64,000 bases of DNA. It comes from Flaccisagitta enflata (taxonomy: Eukaryota > Chaetognatha > Sagittoidea > Aphragmophora). The stretch is from positions 28,706,001 to 28,770,000 of the forward strand of contig OZ231127.1 of assembly GCA_965153355.1 (NCBI GenBank), given 5' to 3'. Of the stretch, positions 17,975-29,299 are shown in pieces; the stretch's first letter is position 1; the number at the start of each line of letters is the position of its first letter. The notes beneath the pieces are model-generated. The model was not told where the DNA came from, did no database searches, and worked only from the letters and a program-made list of their open reading frames with translations. The position numbers and the translations under genes were made by a program.

Positions 17975-18290
17975 AACACTGTGTCTTACCCCCTACAGCT
18001 CAGCACATCAAATATAAAGGTGTGATTGAAAGTTCTCTTATTCATGGAAATGGCGTCATCAAAGTGTCTTTGAGGTTCGTCGCCAAACTAAAGTTTGGCA
18101 TTTTGACGCTTCAAGGGAAAAATTTGACTTTTTTGTTGTCATCTGAAAAAAGCTAAATTTAATCTCAAACTCTGGTAAGGGGACCAATTTTTAGAAAACG
18201 TTCTGATGGCGCCAAATGCGATCAGGTAGTACCTCTTGTGTCAATGTGATGGGCTGTAGGGGGTGTGCGATAGTTTCCGAGGGGCCCTCG
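17975..18290. mobile_element. Decayed foldback of the GGCGCC family
   Basis: The ends CTTACCCCCTACAGCTCAGC and TGGGCTGTAGGGGGTGTG are imperfect inverted copies. GATGGCGCCAAATGCGAT lies inside, as in related elements. The arms are strongly diverged. Confidence 0.5.
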
Positions 18291-19440
18291 CTCTCTGTTC
18301 CTCTCAGATCTGCAGTATTTTATAACGCTCCAATTTGAGATACTCACCCTTGAGTCCTGCCGAATCGTCTCTGACGGCGATTTTCATACTTTTTTCTCCG
18401 GTTTAGCCTTAGGTACAGTCCTTTAGGTTTAATTGCTTTTGAACAGTGTTTTGTGTCTAATTACGTTGTTAATATTTTATTCATGCATCGGTTGACTTTT
18501 AAGTTGCAACTATATAAGAGGCTTTGTCCATCCGTTGGTCCGTCGGTCCGTGAACACTACCTAGTCAAAACGTGCGAAAACGAGTGTTGGTTTTCTCCCG
18601 AATAGTACTATTCTAATTACCATAACGGATGTAAGTTGCTGCCATTTACTTATCAAGTGTCTTCGACCTATCTATGAGCATATATAGTTATTGAATAACT
18701 CCGGGATGTTTATGGTTGAGGGGGATGAAAGGGCTCGGAAATAGGGAAGGGGGTAAAACGAAAAAAAAACCTTCCAATTTGATTAGGAAAACACATTTTG
18801 AACTTAAAATGCACTGTAATGTGACGTAGCATGAAAATGTAAGGGGGGAATCAAAGGCGACTCAATTATTTGCACACCTTTTATAGCTTCATGAAAACGT
18901 TGTTGGATGTTGTCCTTCGGTTTTTCGAAGGCTTTTAAACCGATAGAACTGTAAATACAATTCAAATCGTTTACCAGATTTCTTTAAACCTAACTTTTAT
19001 ATGAATATCGTGACGTGCCGTTGATATTTATTATTCACCCTTACTAGTATTTTCGTTTTATGACTTTTTTCTTGATTTTTCAATTTCAGCCATAAGATTA
19101 AATGGTAGAACGTTAGAACATTTCGTGTGATATGTGGCCTTCGACGACTCCCAGTAGCCCTTTATTAAGGCTGTTGCAAAATCTTGCATTATCAACCATG
19201 GTTCCGGTGTATATTGAGGTTGAGGTTCGGACGGTTTTCCCATAACAAGTACTACGTGGAGGGAAGCGTGCAAAACAAGAAATGTGATTTGATTTGAGTT
19301 TCATTCTCATAGAATGCTTCCAATTCGACATTGACGACCAAATCTTTAAAAATCGCTTAAATTTGGAGGTTGATTCGTAATACCTGCACCATTTGAATTC
19401 AAATGAAAGGATTTTTATTTCAAGCAATACATATTGGCCG
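18291..19440. other. Intergenic stretch with a decayed hairpin-ended element
   Basis: At 18500-18570 the sequence AAGTTGCAACTATATAAGAGGC, followed by GTCC/CCGT repeats, is a reverse-oriented 3' end of the short hairpin-ended family with a collapsed loop. I recognise nothing else. The downstream end of the BEL/Pao element probably lies in 18.9-19.5 kb, but no LTR was identified. Confidence 0.4.
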
Positions 19441-19482
19441 TTATTAATCTTAGCTCAGCCCCAGGCGCGCTTTCCGACTCGC

Positions 19483-19515
19483 NNNNNNNNNNNNNNNNNN
19501 NNNNNNNNNNNNNNN
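19483..19515. other. Assembly gap (33 N)
   Basis: A run of 33 unknown bases inside the integrase region of the BEL/Pao element. Confidence 1.
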
Positions 19516-20434
19516 ATGGAAGCAAGATGGCGCTTAAAGACGACGATTCTCTCCCCACCCCTCCATAGTGAGGTGTCACAAAACGTGATAAAATCCCACC
19601 GAAGGCGCGCCGTGCAATTCGGGGAGTTGACGAGCGGTTCCCAGCTTCCATTTCCTTCTTGAGGATATTGTTGGCGCCGACTAGTTCGTTCCACAATCTG
19701 AAGTGGCGCAGGCGGATTCCTGGGCGCCTCGCTGCAAAGCGGATGATTGCATTTACCATCGCATTGGCTGACATGTTGAAGAGCAATTCCACATGGACGA
19801 GCGCGTGACAGGCAGGTGAACACTGCGATCCACACCTTGTGATCAACACGCCCGTTCATTTTTACCATGAAATGCCCCATGACGTCCAATCCAGTCTCTG
19901 CAAAAACAGGCGCAGGACTGACGCGATTTGATGGAAGATTGGCCATTTGTTGCTGATTTGCGTTCTTTTTAAGTTCTTCTGGCATCTAAAGCACGTGTTG
20001 CCGACGCTCTTGACGGCCTGAAGACCTTTTGTAATCCACACAAAGTGGCGTAATTGACACAATGTATGCTTTGCACCCGCGTGAAAATCATTATGATGAT
20101 AATGGCGAATTAACGATTTCACATTCTCGTCTTTTTGCGGCAGGATGAAGGGAAACTTAGCGTCATGAGCGATGTCAGCGTTTTCCAATCGGCTGCCGAC
20201 GCGAAGGATACCATCGTCGTCGATGAAAGGATTCAATTTCCGCATCTCCTTGTTCTTTATGATAAAGTCATGACTTTTTTCTGGTTTGAGCGTTTCCCAC
20301 TCAATTGTTAAAGAAGGCGTCGGAATAATGATGCCGCTGCATTGACTTGGCGAGCTGTTTGTGCGCCTCCTCCAGAACGTCTTGCGTCGCTTCCGGTTTA
20401 GGAAGGAGATCCTTTGCTGCTCGTGTCTTTGCAT
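19516..20434 (-). pseudogene. BEL/Pao integrase (zinc finger and partial core)
   Basis: The zinc-binding part reads NPFIDDDGILRVGSRLENAD, then an HYHHNDFHAG-type His pair and C-x2-C (NTCFRCQ), the HHCC arrangement typical of BEL/Pao integrases. The core continues in another frame (GLDVMGHFMVKMNGRVDHKV) with later blocks frameshifted again, and it ends in the N gap. It is broken, so not active as it stands. Confidence 0.85.
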
Positions 20435-20547
20435 TTGAATACGATCTCCACCTTTTGACTGCGATAAGAACCATGCCGATGATCAAATTTATGCATCCAT
20501 TTTCCCGACTGCTGCAGAAGTATCGCGTCCAGCCACTTGTTTTCTTT

Positions 20548-21108
20548 TCACTTCAGCCACCTTAATGTGGCGACTTGTGCAGAAATAGGGCACGTCGCGA
20601 TGTTCGTCTTTGGCCATTGATCTTCGGGAAGAGGCAAAAATGCAGGACCGTGATGGAATTGACGCCATTTTACGACTTCATGGGCCTGAATGCCTCTGCT
20701 GCAGTGGTCCGCCGGGTTGTTTGACGAATCAACCCAGCGCCACTGTTGAGGATCAGACCCGCTATGGATCTTGGAGGGAGGCGATTGGCGAAAATACAGG
20801 CCTCGGAGTTTCGGCGGATTGTAAATCATCTTCAGTGCAGATTCAGAATCAGACCAAAATCTGACGACAAGATTGTCCAATTCGATGGTCCTTCCGACGA
20901 AGCGTTTGAGCTGCACTGCTTTCTCTGCGGATACAATCTCGACGCGTGGAGCACTGTTGTGATGAGAAGCGCGTTTGAGATTAAGTGGGACGACGTGGGA
21001 TTTGGAGGCGATGAATGAAATATGAACATCTCCATCTTGATGGACTTGACGTCGATATGCAACTGCTCCATATCCGCCTTTTGGGAGCATCATCAAAAAA
21101 GATCTCAA
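20548..21108 (-). pseudogene. BEL/Pao RNase H region
   Basis: Contains GYGAVAYRRQ, a WSDSESALKMI block and WRWVDSSNNPADHCSRGI, which are the hallmark strings of the RNase H and connection region in BEL/Pao polyproteins. It is open as one frame of 186 codons but out of frame with the flanking domains. Confidence 0.88.
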
Positions 21109-21324
21109 TTGTCACTTCCGCAATGTCACTGTTATCGGCGCATACATTTCACCAGCGTTCAATTCGGTATTGTTGTAGAAGAGGCCAAGATGATGTGGCG
21201 GAAGAAGGGGATTCTCGACGCTCTCTTCCAAGGCGAATCCCATCCCACTTCCTGTGGACGACAGAGTTGAAGATGTGTCTGCCGATGTATGCGCTTGGGC
21301 TCCAAAAACCCAATGGATCATGGT

Positions 21325-22319
21325 TTAGCTTGCATGGAGACCGGTGTGAGTGTTTTGCTCTAAGAGTTTTGAATTCCTCGTCGCAGATGAAGATGAAGGC
21401 GTCTTCCGCCGGAAGCCATGAACGCCCAACACCTTCGTCGGCGCATCATCTTGCTTATCTGAGATGGGAATTGGCACGTTCGGATCTCCATTCATCAATT
21501 GCCGCGCATTACTTTTCCACTTCACCAAAGATAGATCCATCCCGCCTTCAGCCATCGCCGCCACTGCATCCACCTTCAACTGCAGTGCTTCGTCGGCCGA
21601 ATCCCCACCCCCACTTCCGTCGTCGACGTAGAAGCAGCGAATAAGATCGTAGACGTTGTAGGGATATTTGAGCCGGATTACTTCAGCATGCTTCCTGGTG
21701 AAGAAGACGTGCCGAATGAGCTGGATTGGCTGCCGAAGACATGTGTTAAGAACAGATTCAAAATGGCTTCTCGTAGAGTACGGTCTTTGAACCAAAATCA
21801 CCCAGACAGATCAGCGTCGTCAGGATGGACGCGGATCTGGTGGAGGAACGCCTTTATATCGCACATGAAGGCGATCTTCCACTGGCGACAACGCATGAGG
21901 ATGTCCATCAAGCTGTTCATCAAGATTTGGACCTCCGGCGGGCAAATCGACGAGTGAGATCCGTCGGTCGCCGCCGCGGCGCGCGTAAGTGACACCGCCA
22001 GCGTTTCCATGCGCAATTCAACAATATGGCGGCAAGTACCAGCGCGGCTACTCAATGCCGTCGTCGTCGTCGACGCTGTGTCAATCTCAATCGCCACTCC
22101 CGTCTCGTAAAACTTCTCGATTTCACGGAAGACTCTTTCTTTGAAGGCTGGATCAAGCTTGAACGAAAACGTTGGTGACCGAGGCGCTTCGCCGCAGTCG
22201 GTCGTGATTTCACTCTTCTCAGAATTTCCATGATTTTTCGTGATGAATTTCCGTAACTGGCCCGGGAGCAAAGTATATTTTTTCACAATTGGGCAAAAAT
22301 ATGTATCCTTCTCTAACAT
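21325..22319 (-). pseudogene. BEL/Pao reverse transcriptase (split frames)
   Basis: The upstream part includes CDIKAFLHQIRVHPDDADLSG, the conserved block before the catalytic loop. The following frame carries RCFYVDDGSGGGDSADEA, with the catalytic YVDD at about 21619-21630. The two blocks are in different frames, showing a frameshift near 21800. Confidence 0.88.
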
Positions 22320-22738
22320 TTTGCACGCTCTGACATTTTCAAGGGAATCCCCCTTACATCTCCTCCTTGAAGACTGATTGATGATGCAGAAGTCATGGTA
22401 GAAGATGCGGTCAATGTTGCTGTTGAGGACACGATTGTCGAGGATGCGATCGATGTTATCGTTGAGGACATGATCATCCGTCGCGATAGCGTTGATCGAT
22501 GCAATATCTCGTCCTCTTTTGCCCGTTTTTCCATACAGTCAACCGAATAGACATCTGAAACAAGTCAAAGATCCTGAAGGCCCTCGACGGATTTCTTGAG
22601 CGGCAGCGGCATCCGCATGCGCCGCTCCGATGATCATCATCACACCGCCTTCAGCTTCTGGAAATTTTATGCCTTCGATGTGAGGTTGGTCAGATGGGTC
22701 AGCGGAGAAAGGAGGAATGTCGTTCACTCGTTACCAAA

Positions 22739-23056
22739 TCACCCACCAATGCGTCGTTGACGTCGACGACATATTCCTCGTCGACCGATTGCATAGTGAA
22801 TGATGCGATGAAACGATCCTCCAACAACATGACTTCCTACAGTAATCACCGTCATTTGCACTATTTTTGTTGGAATCAGAAGACTGCGAATGACATTGGT
22901 ACTGATCACGTCGCGATCAGCGCCTGAGTCGATCATGGCGTAAATAGTCCTCTTTGCTTTGCCCGAAGAATTGTTGTGATAGTCACTGGAACAATCGGAC
23001 GGACAACGTCGTCGAATGAAGAGGCGGACCGCGACGTTGCCGTCGCCGCCAGTCAT
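22739..23056 (-). pseudogene. Retroviral-type aspartic protease of the BEL/Pao element
   Basis: Has AMIDSGADRDVISTNVI with the catalytic DSGA at about 22919-22930, preceded by a typical VRLFI beta strand. It is followed by diverged sequence before the RT. Confidence 0.8.
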
Positions 23057-23349
23057 GCCGTGGCGTTAGGAGAGATGATTTCCGTTGGATTGGCTGCCTC
23101 CGCCGTCGAGGGAGCTGTTGGTGCTGCTGCAGCCGCATCCTCTGACTTTTTGAAGGGAGCCAGCGGTACTTTATTTCCCCCTTATTTTCTCCTTTCTTCT
23201 CTTCCTTTCTTCTTTTTCTTGTAGGTGCGCCCGTGGAGAATGATCGTGCCGCTTCTAAGCTTGCCAGATCTGGCAAGTTGGTCTGTTCGAGCACCCTTTG
23301 GCGTTGTGTCCTGGCGCGAGACAGTGAAGCAAAAACGGCGAACATGATC

Positions 23350-23595
23350 TTACCTACGAACTCTCTCGTCCACTTCCAACTCTAACAATTGATGACACTC
23401 TTCCGTTTGATACATTCCACTGCAGACGTTGCAGCGGTCCGTCGACTGCACTTTTTGCTTGCCATTGGTCAAGGCGTCCTCGTATGAAGATGGCGCCTCT
23501 TTTTCTGTTGTTGCAACTGCTGCCACTGATGCCGTTTTGCAGCTTGCGCCTTTGTTGCGCTGGATCACCGCCCATGTTTCAATCATATGAACCAA
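23350..23595 (-). pseudogene. Gag zinc-knuckle segment
   Basis: RCNVCSGMYQTEECHQLLEL resembles the BEL/Pao Gag knuckle (C-x2-C-x4-H-x4-C), but the spacing is altered and the usual His position is not clear. It lies just upstream of the protease in element order. Confidence 0.6.
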
Positions 23596-24395
23596 GTTGT
23601 CGAATGAGAATAACTGTCCATTTTGGGCTGCTTCATATTTCTTTCCCAGAATTTATCATAGATGAGGGACCCTCTTATTGAGGATCTCACCAAGCAGCTC
23701 GTCATGATCTGTAGCATTGATGCACTTCTCCACAGGTCTCACTAATCTTCTTCTTTACCTTACCCAGACAAGTGAAATGCATGCATGGTCGGCCAGGCGG
23801 ATCTTCGCCTCATGATTTCGATTAGTTTTACAGCGCCGCAATGTTGCAGCGCCTTGCCATAAAGAAAGACGACGTCCATTTTGCGAAGGCGTCGTCAATT
23901 TCTCCTCCTCTTGCTCAATAAACTTCAGTTGCATCAATCGTACTTGATTTTCAATGATCTCCTTTGCCGGACCAGCAAACCCACTTGACAATTCAATAAG
24001 ATGTCCATTTGGAAATCAAGCATGCGGCAGCTATCAACATCATAACCTCTTCACATCACATAAAATTAGATGGGCAGAAGCTCCTGCAGGGCCTTCAGGC
24101 TACTCACTATGTTTTGAGCAGAAGGCTCCACTGCTAACATGCACATACGAGTCCATTAGCGCAAATCCAAAAACATGTCCCAGAGCCGGATTGTTGGGCA
24201 TCTGAACGTGGACTTCCTGGTTGACGGGCCACTTGATGATGCTCCACCTGATGATAAGCTGAAGGTTGTTGGAGTCAACGCGTATTGACCCTTTGCGACT
24301 TTGACCGGAGATCTCTTTTTGTTAGTTTCATCCACCCAATTTCTTCTTGCTGATTCATCTTTTGTTGACGATCATCTTGATGGAATCGGGGAACA

Positions 24396-26020
24396 TCAAA
24401 TCTTGGCGGGTGCGTCACTGTACGCTGTTGTTGTTCTTTTACGTTGTTCTCTTCTTCTCTGTATGGCAAGGTCAAAGTCTCTCTGCTGAATCTGCATCTT
24501 CAAACTATCCACTTCCTGCTGCAAGCGTTGATTCTGCTGGATGACTTCCGCTTGAGGCGTTGCTAGAAGCGCTTGCGCTACTTTTGGCGCCTTCGGCTGC
24601 AATCCACTCGTTGTCTTCTTGGGGGCGACTTTTCTTCTCTCCTTATCTTGCAGCTGCTGTGCCAACTTCGCGTCAGCGGCCTCCTGCCTCTGCTCTTGCG
24701 CATCCATACCTCCCGTTGCATCACCTCCCCGCTTCGGCTGTGTTGAAGACTTTTTCCTCTTGATTGGGAAGGCCAGTCTCCCTTCTAGCAGAATCAATCT
24801 GCTTCTCGAAGATCACTTCCGGTGCGGTAGGGAGAATCGTTGCTGCTGGGGTTTGGTGATGCTGATCCTGATGCTGTTGCTGTTGTTGAAGCCGTTGCTG
24901 CTGCCACTGTTGATGTTGAAGCTGCTGTTGCTGGTCAGGATACTGTTGCTGTTCATTCTGCTGCTGCAGTTGGCGCTGGCGTTGTCCTTGCTGCTGCTGC
25001 TGCTCCAACTGTTGCTGCTGCTGCATCGGCTGCTTGACGGACGTTTCCACTGACTGCACATGATGTTGCTGTAAGTTCGGTGAACAATCCCGGATTGGAA
25101 TTTCTGAAGATAGATCGACGGTCTTTTGGCGGCTGCGGCGGCTGCTGCTTGTCCAGCTCAGACAATTGTCTAAGCTTCACATCCCGCTGCTCTAAAGCTC
25201 CACCAATGCCGCCGTCGTTCAGGCTATTCCAGTGCTTTCGTTGCATTTCTCCCGCATTGTTGAATACTCCCGCCCTTCTATCTTCATCACGTTGCTGCTG
25301 CTGGCGAAAGTTACACATTCTGTCGTATAACTCTTTGTCTTCTTGTGATGAGCTTCGCTGTTGGAATCCCAATGGCACATGATCGGCGCCTTTGGAGCTG
25401 TTGCTGCACCACCACCTTCACCTTCAGCCATCATGCGCAGACGTTGTTCTGCAAGGCGTTGCTGTCTCTCTTCCTCTGTCTCTTCACTGACGTTCATGCT
25501 TTCGACAGGATGATTATTTGACGCTGGAGGATCCACTACCACCGCTGGGATCGCGGCGGAAGGTTGCTGTTGCTACTGCAGTTGCTGTTGCATACGTTCG
25601 TCTGCGTTATTTTGCCGCTGTTGTTGTTGTTCATGCGGCTGCATGACCGGTTGATGTTGTTGCAGCCCTTGTTGTTGTTGCTGTTGTTGCTGCTGCTGCT
25701 GCTCGTGTTGTTGCTGTTGTTGAACCACATGTTGTGGCGCCGGCTGCAAGATTTGACGTTGTTGTTGGTCTTGTTGACGAAATTGTTGAAGTTGCTGCAA
25801 CTGCTGCTGCTGCAACAGCTCTTGCTGCTGCCGTTGAGCTGTCGTTTTGCTGCTGCTCCTGGTGGTGGAGTTGACGTTGCTGTTGGAGTTGTTGCTGCTG
25901 CATCTGCAATTGATGCTGCTGCTGTTGCTCCTGTTGCTGTCGCTGCTCCTCCTCCCGTTGTTGCTGCTGCATATCATCTATCAGCCGCCGGCCTTGTCGC
26001 ATTTCTTCCTCCAACTGCCT
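24396..26020 (-). pseudogene. Gln-rich middle of the BEL/Pao Gag
   Basis: CTGCTG/TTGTTG-rich DNA (CAG/CAA on the coding strand) encodes several long Gln runs in shifting frames at 24721-25059, 25573-25980 and 25850-26000, separated by non-Q segments such as EETEEERQQRLAEQRLRMMA. Heptad-like LQQEVDSLKMQIQQ at the 3' side suggests coiled coil. Whether one frame originally spanned the region cannot be told by eye. Confidence 0.7.
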
Positions 26021-26150
26021 ACCCCATCTGTCTCTCTCCGCACTCCTGTTGATGAAACGCCGCCTTGCCCTCTCCTGCGGCGTCAGTCCGTTGATGATCC
26101 CACGACCTCTTGCGAGAGCATCGGCGTCGTCGAGATCCGCAAGCATGTCG

Positions 26151-26882
26151 TCAGCTTGCTCCGTCGGAGACGCACGCACGCAGGTTCATTTCCGAGACCA
26201 AATCCGATACCCATTGATTGACGGCATCTCCTCTTTGGATCGGCGGCAGATTTAAAAATTGACCGCCAGTTGGAGATTGCGCACCATGTCGCGGAGCCGG
26301 AAGTGGAAGATACTCGGATCCGTCGGGGTTTGGCGAAGACGTTCGCATCCTTGGTGTTGGAGCGCCAGTCACATTGTCACGGGCGGCATGAGTGTCAGTT
26401 GGGAGACTATTCCATGAGAATTCGTTGACGGGTCTTTTACGATTCCCAATGTCATTGTGCATTGCGTTAACGATGTCGGCGTTGGAAGGAAAACCCTCTG
26501 GATAGTTTTCACGATCGAAGAAACGCATGGAGTTCCATTCGCGCCGGATTCGACGCAGAGTGGACGCCGCGAATCGAAGAGGGTCGCCGGGCATCGAGTC
26601 GAGCGCCATTTGCCTTGCGTACGATATAAAGTCGTAGACCATGTCCCGAAGGCCGTGTCGAGCGCCATCTGATTCACAGGCGGCGTCGTCGAAATCATTC
26701 GTCCCTTCGACGCAAGTAGCAACGGCGTCGAAAAGGCGCCGGCATCCTTCCATCTCCGCCGTGATGTCGTTTCTCATCGCGCGCAAACGATCCGACCTCG
26801 GACACTGATTCAAACCGAAGTGAGATACACGAGAGGACGTTGAAGCGGTCGAGACGGTGTCGTCGTTACGCGCGGCTGCCAT
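26151..26882 (-). pseudogene. Gag N-terminal region of the BEL/Pao element
   Basis: An ATG at 26882 opens a 243-codon frame starting MAAARNDDTVSTAS with an Asp/Arg-rich, predicted helical body (REWNSMRFFDRENYPEGFP). It is placed as Gag by position upstream of the Q-rich, knuckle and protease modules. No strong motif is present by itself. Confidence 0.65.
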
Positions 26883-27861
26883 TGTCCAATTTCGCTTTCG
26901 GAGGTCGAAGATGGAAAGAATCGAGTCGTTTTTAAATTGTTGAAATATAAATTACGCCCACGAGTTTAAACTGGCACTGTCTATGAGCGTCTATCTGACT
27001 GACGACTTGTGGTGAAAGAAAGTTGGCCGAATTGGAAAATAGGAAGGCGATCGTCTCGTTTATTCCATAAAAATTTCAACAACTGAAGAGAGGGGGAAAA
27101 ATGAAAGGGAAAGTGGGCGTTAATTTTGATCAGCAAACGCAAAAGATAACATGAAATCGAGACAGGACACAATAAAGGACAGAAACAGCACATGACAACA
27201 TGTTCATCTTCTTCAGAGCCCATGCCACCTGATAATACCTGCCCCTGCCCCGGCCTATCCCATTAGATTCATCCATATCATCCCCATAGTAAGCTGATCG
27301 GGCAAGCGATAAAAACCATACTAAAATCCGGCGATAAAAATGCAAAAGGGCAAAAGACAAAAATAACAGACCGGAAGACAAGATAAAAACAACGTTAATA
27401 AAAGCAAAGACGCGTCTATAAAACTTACTTTTAGGCCCACTTTCGTTGGTTTCAACCCACAGTCTGTCGAAGTCAAATTAACGTTAATTGTCCGTTCATA
27501 AGTTTATCTGCAATAAAAAGATGAGAGATATTGAAATTAGTAAATTCCAAGGGCACATTCAATCAATCACGAAAAATCAATCAATCACTTTAGGAAGCAA
27601 TGCCGCAAATAAATAAAATCAATCAATCCAAAAATTGGATGATACGAAAGACGAGTTACGTATGTATGCCTACGTAATAAAAACACGTGGCACAAAATAC
27701 AAGGCGCAACCATATGGTTACCCATCTAGCGTTCAATATAAAAAATGGCGAGAAACAAAAGACGCTGGCATTGAATAATAGAGAAAGAAGAAAAGCCAAA
27801 GCACGCAAAAGAAACAAAAGCACACATACCTAAGAAACGGACGGACATACATTTCTAACAG

Positions 27862-27867
<6 letters not shown>
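26883..27867. other. Intergenic stretch, no gene recognised
   Basis: The 5' LTR and leader of the BEL/Pao element would be expected in the left part, but I could not match it to the other end. The remainder is AT-rich without recognisable features. Confidence 0.4.
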
Positions 27868-27938
<71 letters not shown>

Positions 27939-27951
27939 CACACACGTACAA

Positions 27952-27983
<32 letters not shown>

Positions 27984-28025
27984 ACACACACACATACACA
28001 CACACACACATACACACACACACAT
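27868..28025. repeat. (GA)n-(CA)n compound microsatellite
   Basis: About 65 bp of GA followed by CA with regular TA interruptions. Very similar in structure to 2937-3090. Confidence 0.95.
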
Positions 28026-28144
28026 GAATGCATAAACACATAATATCATCAAAAAGGTGAGAAGAAATTACAAAAATGATTTGATGAATGAAAGATAGAA
28101 TAATATAAAAATTCGGGTTTGGCCTCAAAACCAAGTCTCGGCCT

Positions 28145-28300
28145 TATCACGGCCAAACCCGCAAGGCCTTAGTCAGCGGTACCCTATGCCCAGCTTGGAG
28201 TGATTAGCTGAAGTAGTGGAGTAAGGGCAGGGCAGCAGCCCCAAAAGGCCAATGTTCTATAGGACATAGGAGTGAATTTCCATACATCCTGAGGGGGCAT
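28145..28300 (-). mobile_element. Fragment of the GGGCAGCGGCCCC element family
   Basis: In reverse orientation it carries GTCAGCGGTACCCTATGCCC and GGGCAGCAGCCCCAAAAGG with an ATGTTCTATAGGACAT motif, matching the right end of complete members. Confidence 0.6.
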
Positions 28301-28450
28301 ATTTAAGGCCTAAGGTGCAATTTTCCATGATATTCAATGGGAATTTTGCATTTTCTCAAATCTTGTCATTTCGCCATATTATCCAATGGGATCTTCATAT
28401 TTCTTCCATCCTACATCCATTTTCCATTTTACTCAATGGGAAATATGCAT

Positions 28451-28866
28451 TTTTGGGCAGCGGCCCCGAAGGGGTCGAAGTCCTGTAGAACAGGGGGACT
28501 TTTGTTCGTCCGTTCGTTCGTTCGTCAGTCCCCCCAGGCCCTCTCAGGCCTGAAATCTGCTCTCTCAGGCCTGAAATCTACCCTCTCAGGCTTGAAATCT
28601 GCCCTCTCAGGCTTGAAATCTGCCCTCTCAGGCCTGAAAGCTGTCCTCCCAGGCCTTAAATCTCCCCTGCAGATTCATGGCCTAAGAGGGCAGATTTCAG
28701 GCCTGAAAGGGCCTGGGGGAGACTGATGGATGGACGAACAAATGGACGGACAAACAGAAGTCCCCCCATGTTCTACAGGACTTTGTCCCCTTCGGGGCCG
28801 CTGCCCTGCTTCCTCCCATTCTAATTTACAACCATGCAAAGCAGGGCAACGGGTATCGCTGACCAC
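28451..28866 (+). mobile_element. Inverted-repeat element with a 21-bp minisatellite
   Basis: The left end is TTTTGGGCAGCGGCCCCGAA then GGGGTCGAAGTCCTGTAGAA. The right end (28757-28808) is its inverted copy. A 3' tail ends GGGCAACGGGTATCGCTGAC (to 28866). The interior (28540-28680) is a minisatellite with unit CCCTCTCAGGCCTGAAATCT(G). No coding capacity. Other members hold different internal repeats. Confidence 0.8.
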
Positions 28867-29099
28867 ATATTGCCCTTGAGCGACCTGTTCTACTTTTTGT
28901 AAATTTTTTATGAAAGATGGACAACATTACTACTCTACCCCTAGCTTACCAAAGGATGAGAGCCTTTGGAGCTCTCAATGCGAATGGTGTTTAATCCGGA
29001 CCCATCACAACTATCCTATGTTATTCAATAGGAAGTTTGCATTTTGTCATTCATCTATGTTATTCAATGGGAATTTGAAGCTTGAGAAGCTAAGGGGGG

Positions 29100-29280
29100 A
29101 TGGACAATAAGACAAACAGTTGGACGGACAGACGGACAGACGGATGGATGTATGGAAATTCCCCCGTCCTACAGGACATCGGCCCTTTGAGGCCGCTGCC
29201 CAAAAAGGGAGAGAAAATTCCCCCATTAATGTGAAAGCATAGGTCATTGGCCCCTTTGGGTCACTGCCCAAAACGTAACA
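29100..29280 (+). mobile_element. Partial GGGCAGCGGCCCC-family element and hairpin
   Basis: Two inverted family ends lie close together (CCTACAGGACATCGGCCCTT and CATAGGTCATTGGCCCCT). They are followed by AGTCGCG-CGTC-CGCGATT plus TAAAA at 29281-29298, another terminal hairpin of the TATAG/A-run type with one mismatch. Confidence 0.55.
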
Positions 29281-29299
29281 AGTCGCGCGTCCGCGATTA

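Larger units (their letters stand above)
19455..26882 (-). mobile_element. BEL/Pao LTR retrotransposon, degenerate
   Basis: Read on the minus strand the order is Gag (with zinc knuckle), aspartic protease, reverse transcriptase, RNase H, integrase zinc finger and integrase core, the BEL/Pao order. Diagnostic features are a C-x2-C-x9-C knuckle in a Gag context (near 23440), DSGA in the protease, YVDD in the RT and an NPADHCSRG motif after RNase H. The reading frame changes repeatedly between domains, and the integrase is broken by the N gap, so the copy cannot encode one polyprotein. Gag has an extremely Gln-rich middle. LTRs were not found by eye. It lies between the telomere-like jungle and the SUEL gene. 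Confidence 0.88.

Noticed and set aside
18900-27450. LTR pair for the BEL/Pao element
   Set aside because: I looked for matching direct repeats on both sides and could not establish any by eye; a self-alignment is required.
28540-28680. CRISPR-like regular repeats
   Set aside because: The repeats are contiguous with no unique spacers and the genome is eukaryotic. The same applies to the 17-, 20-, 21- and 22-bp arrays.
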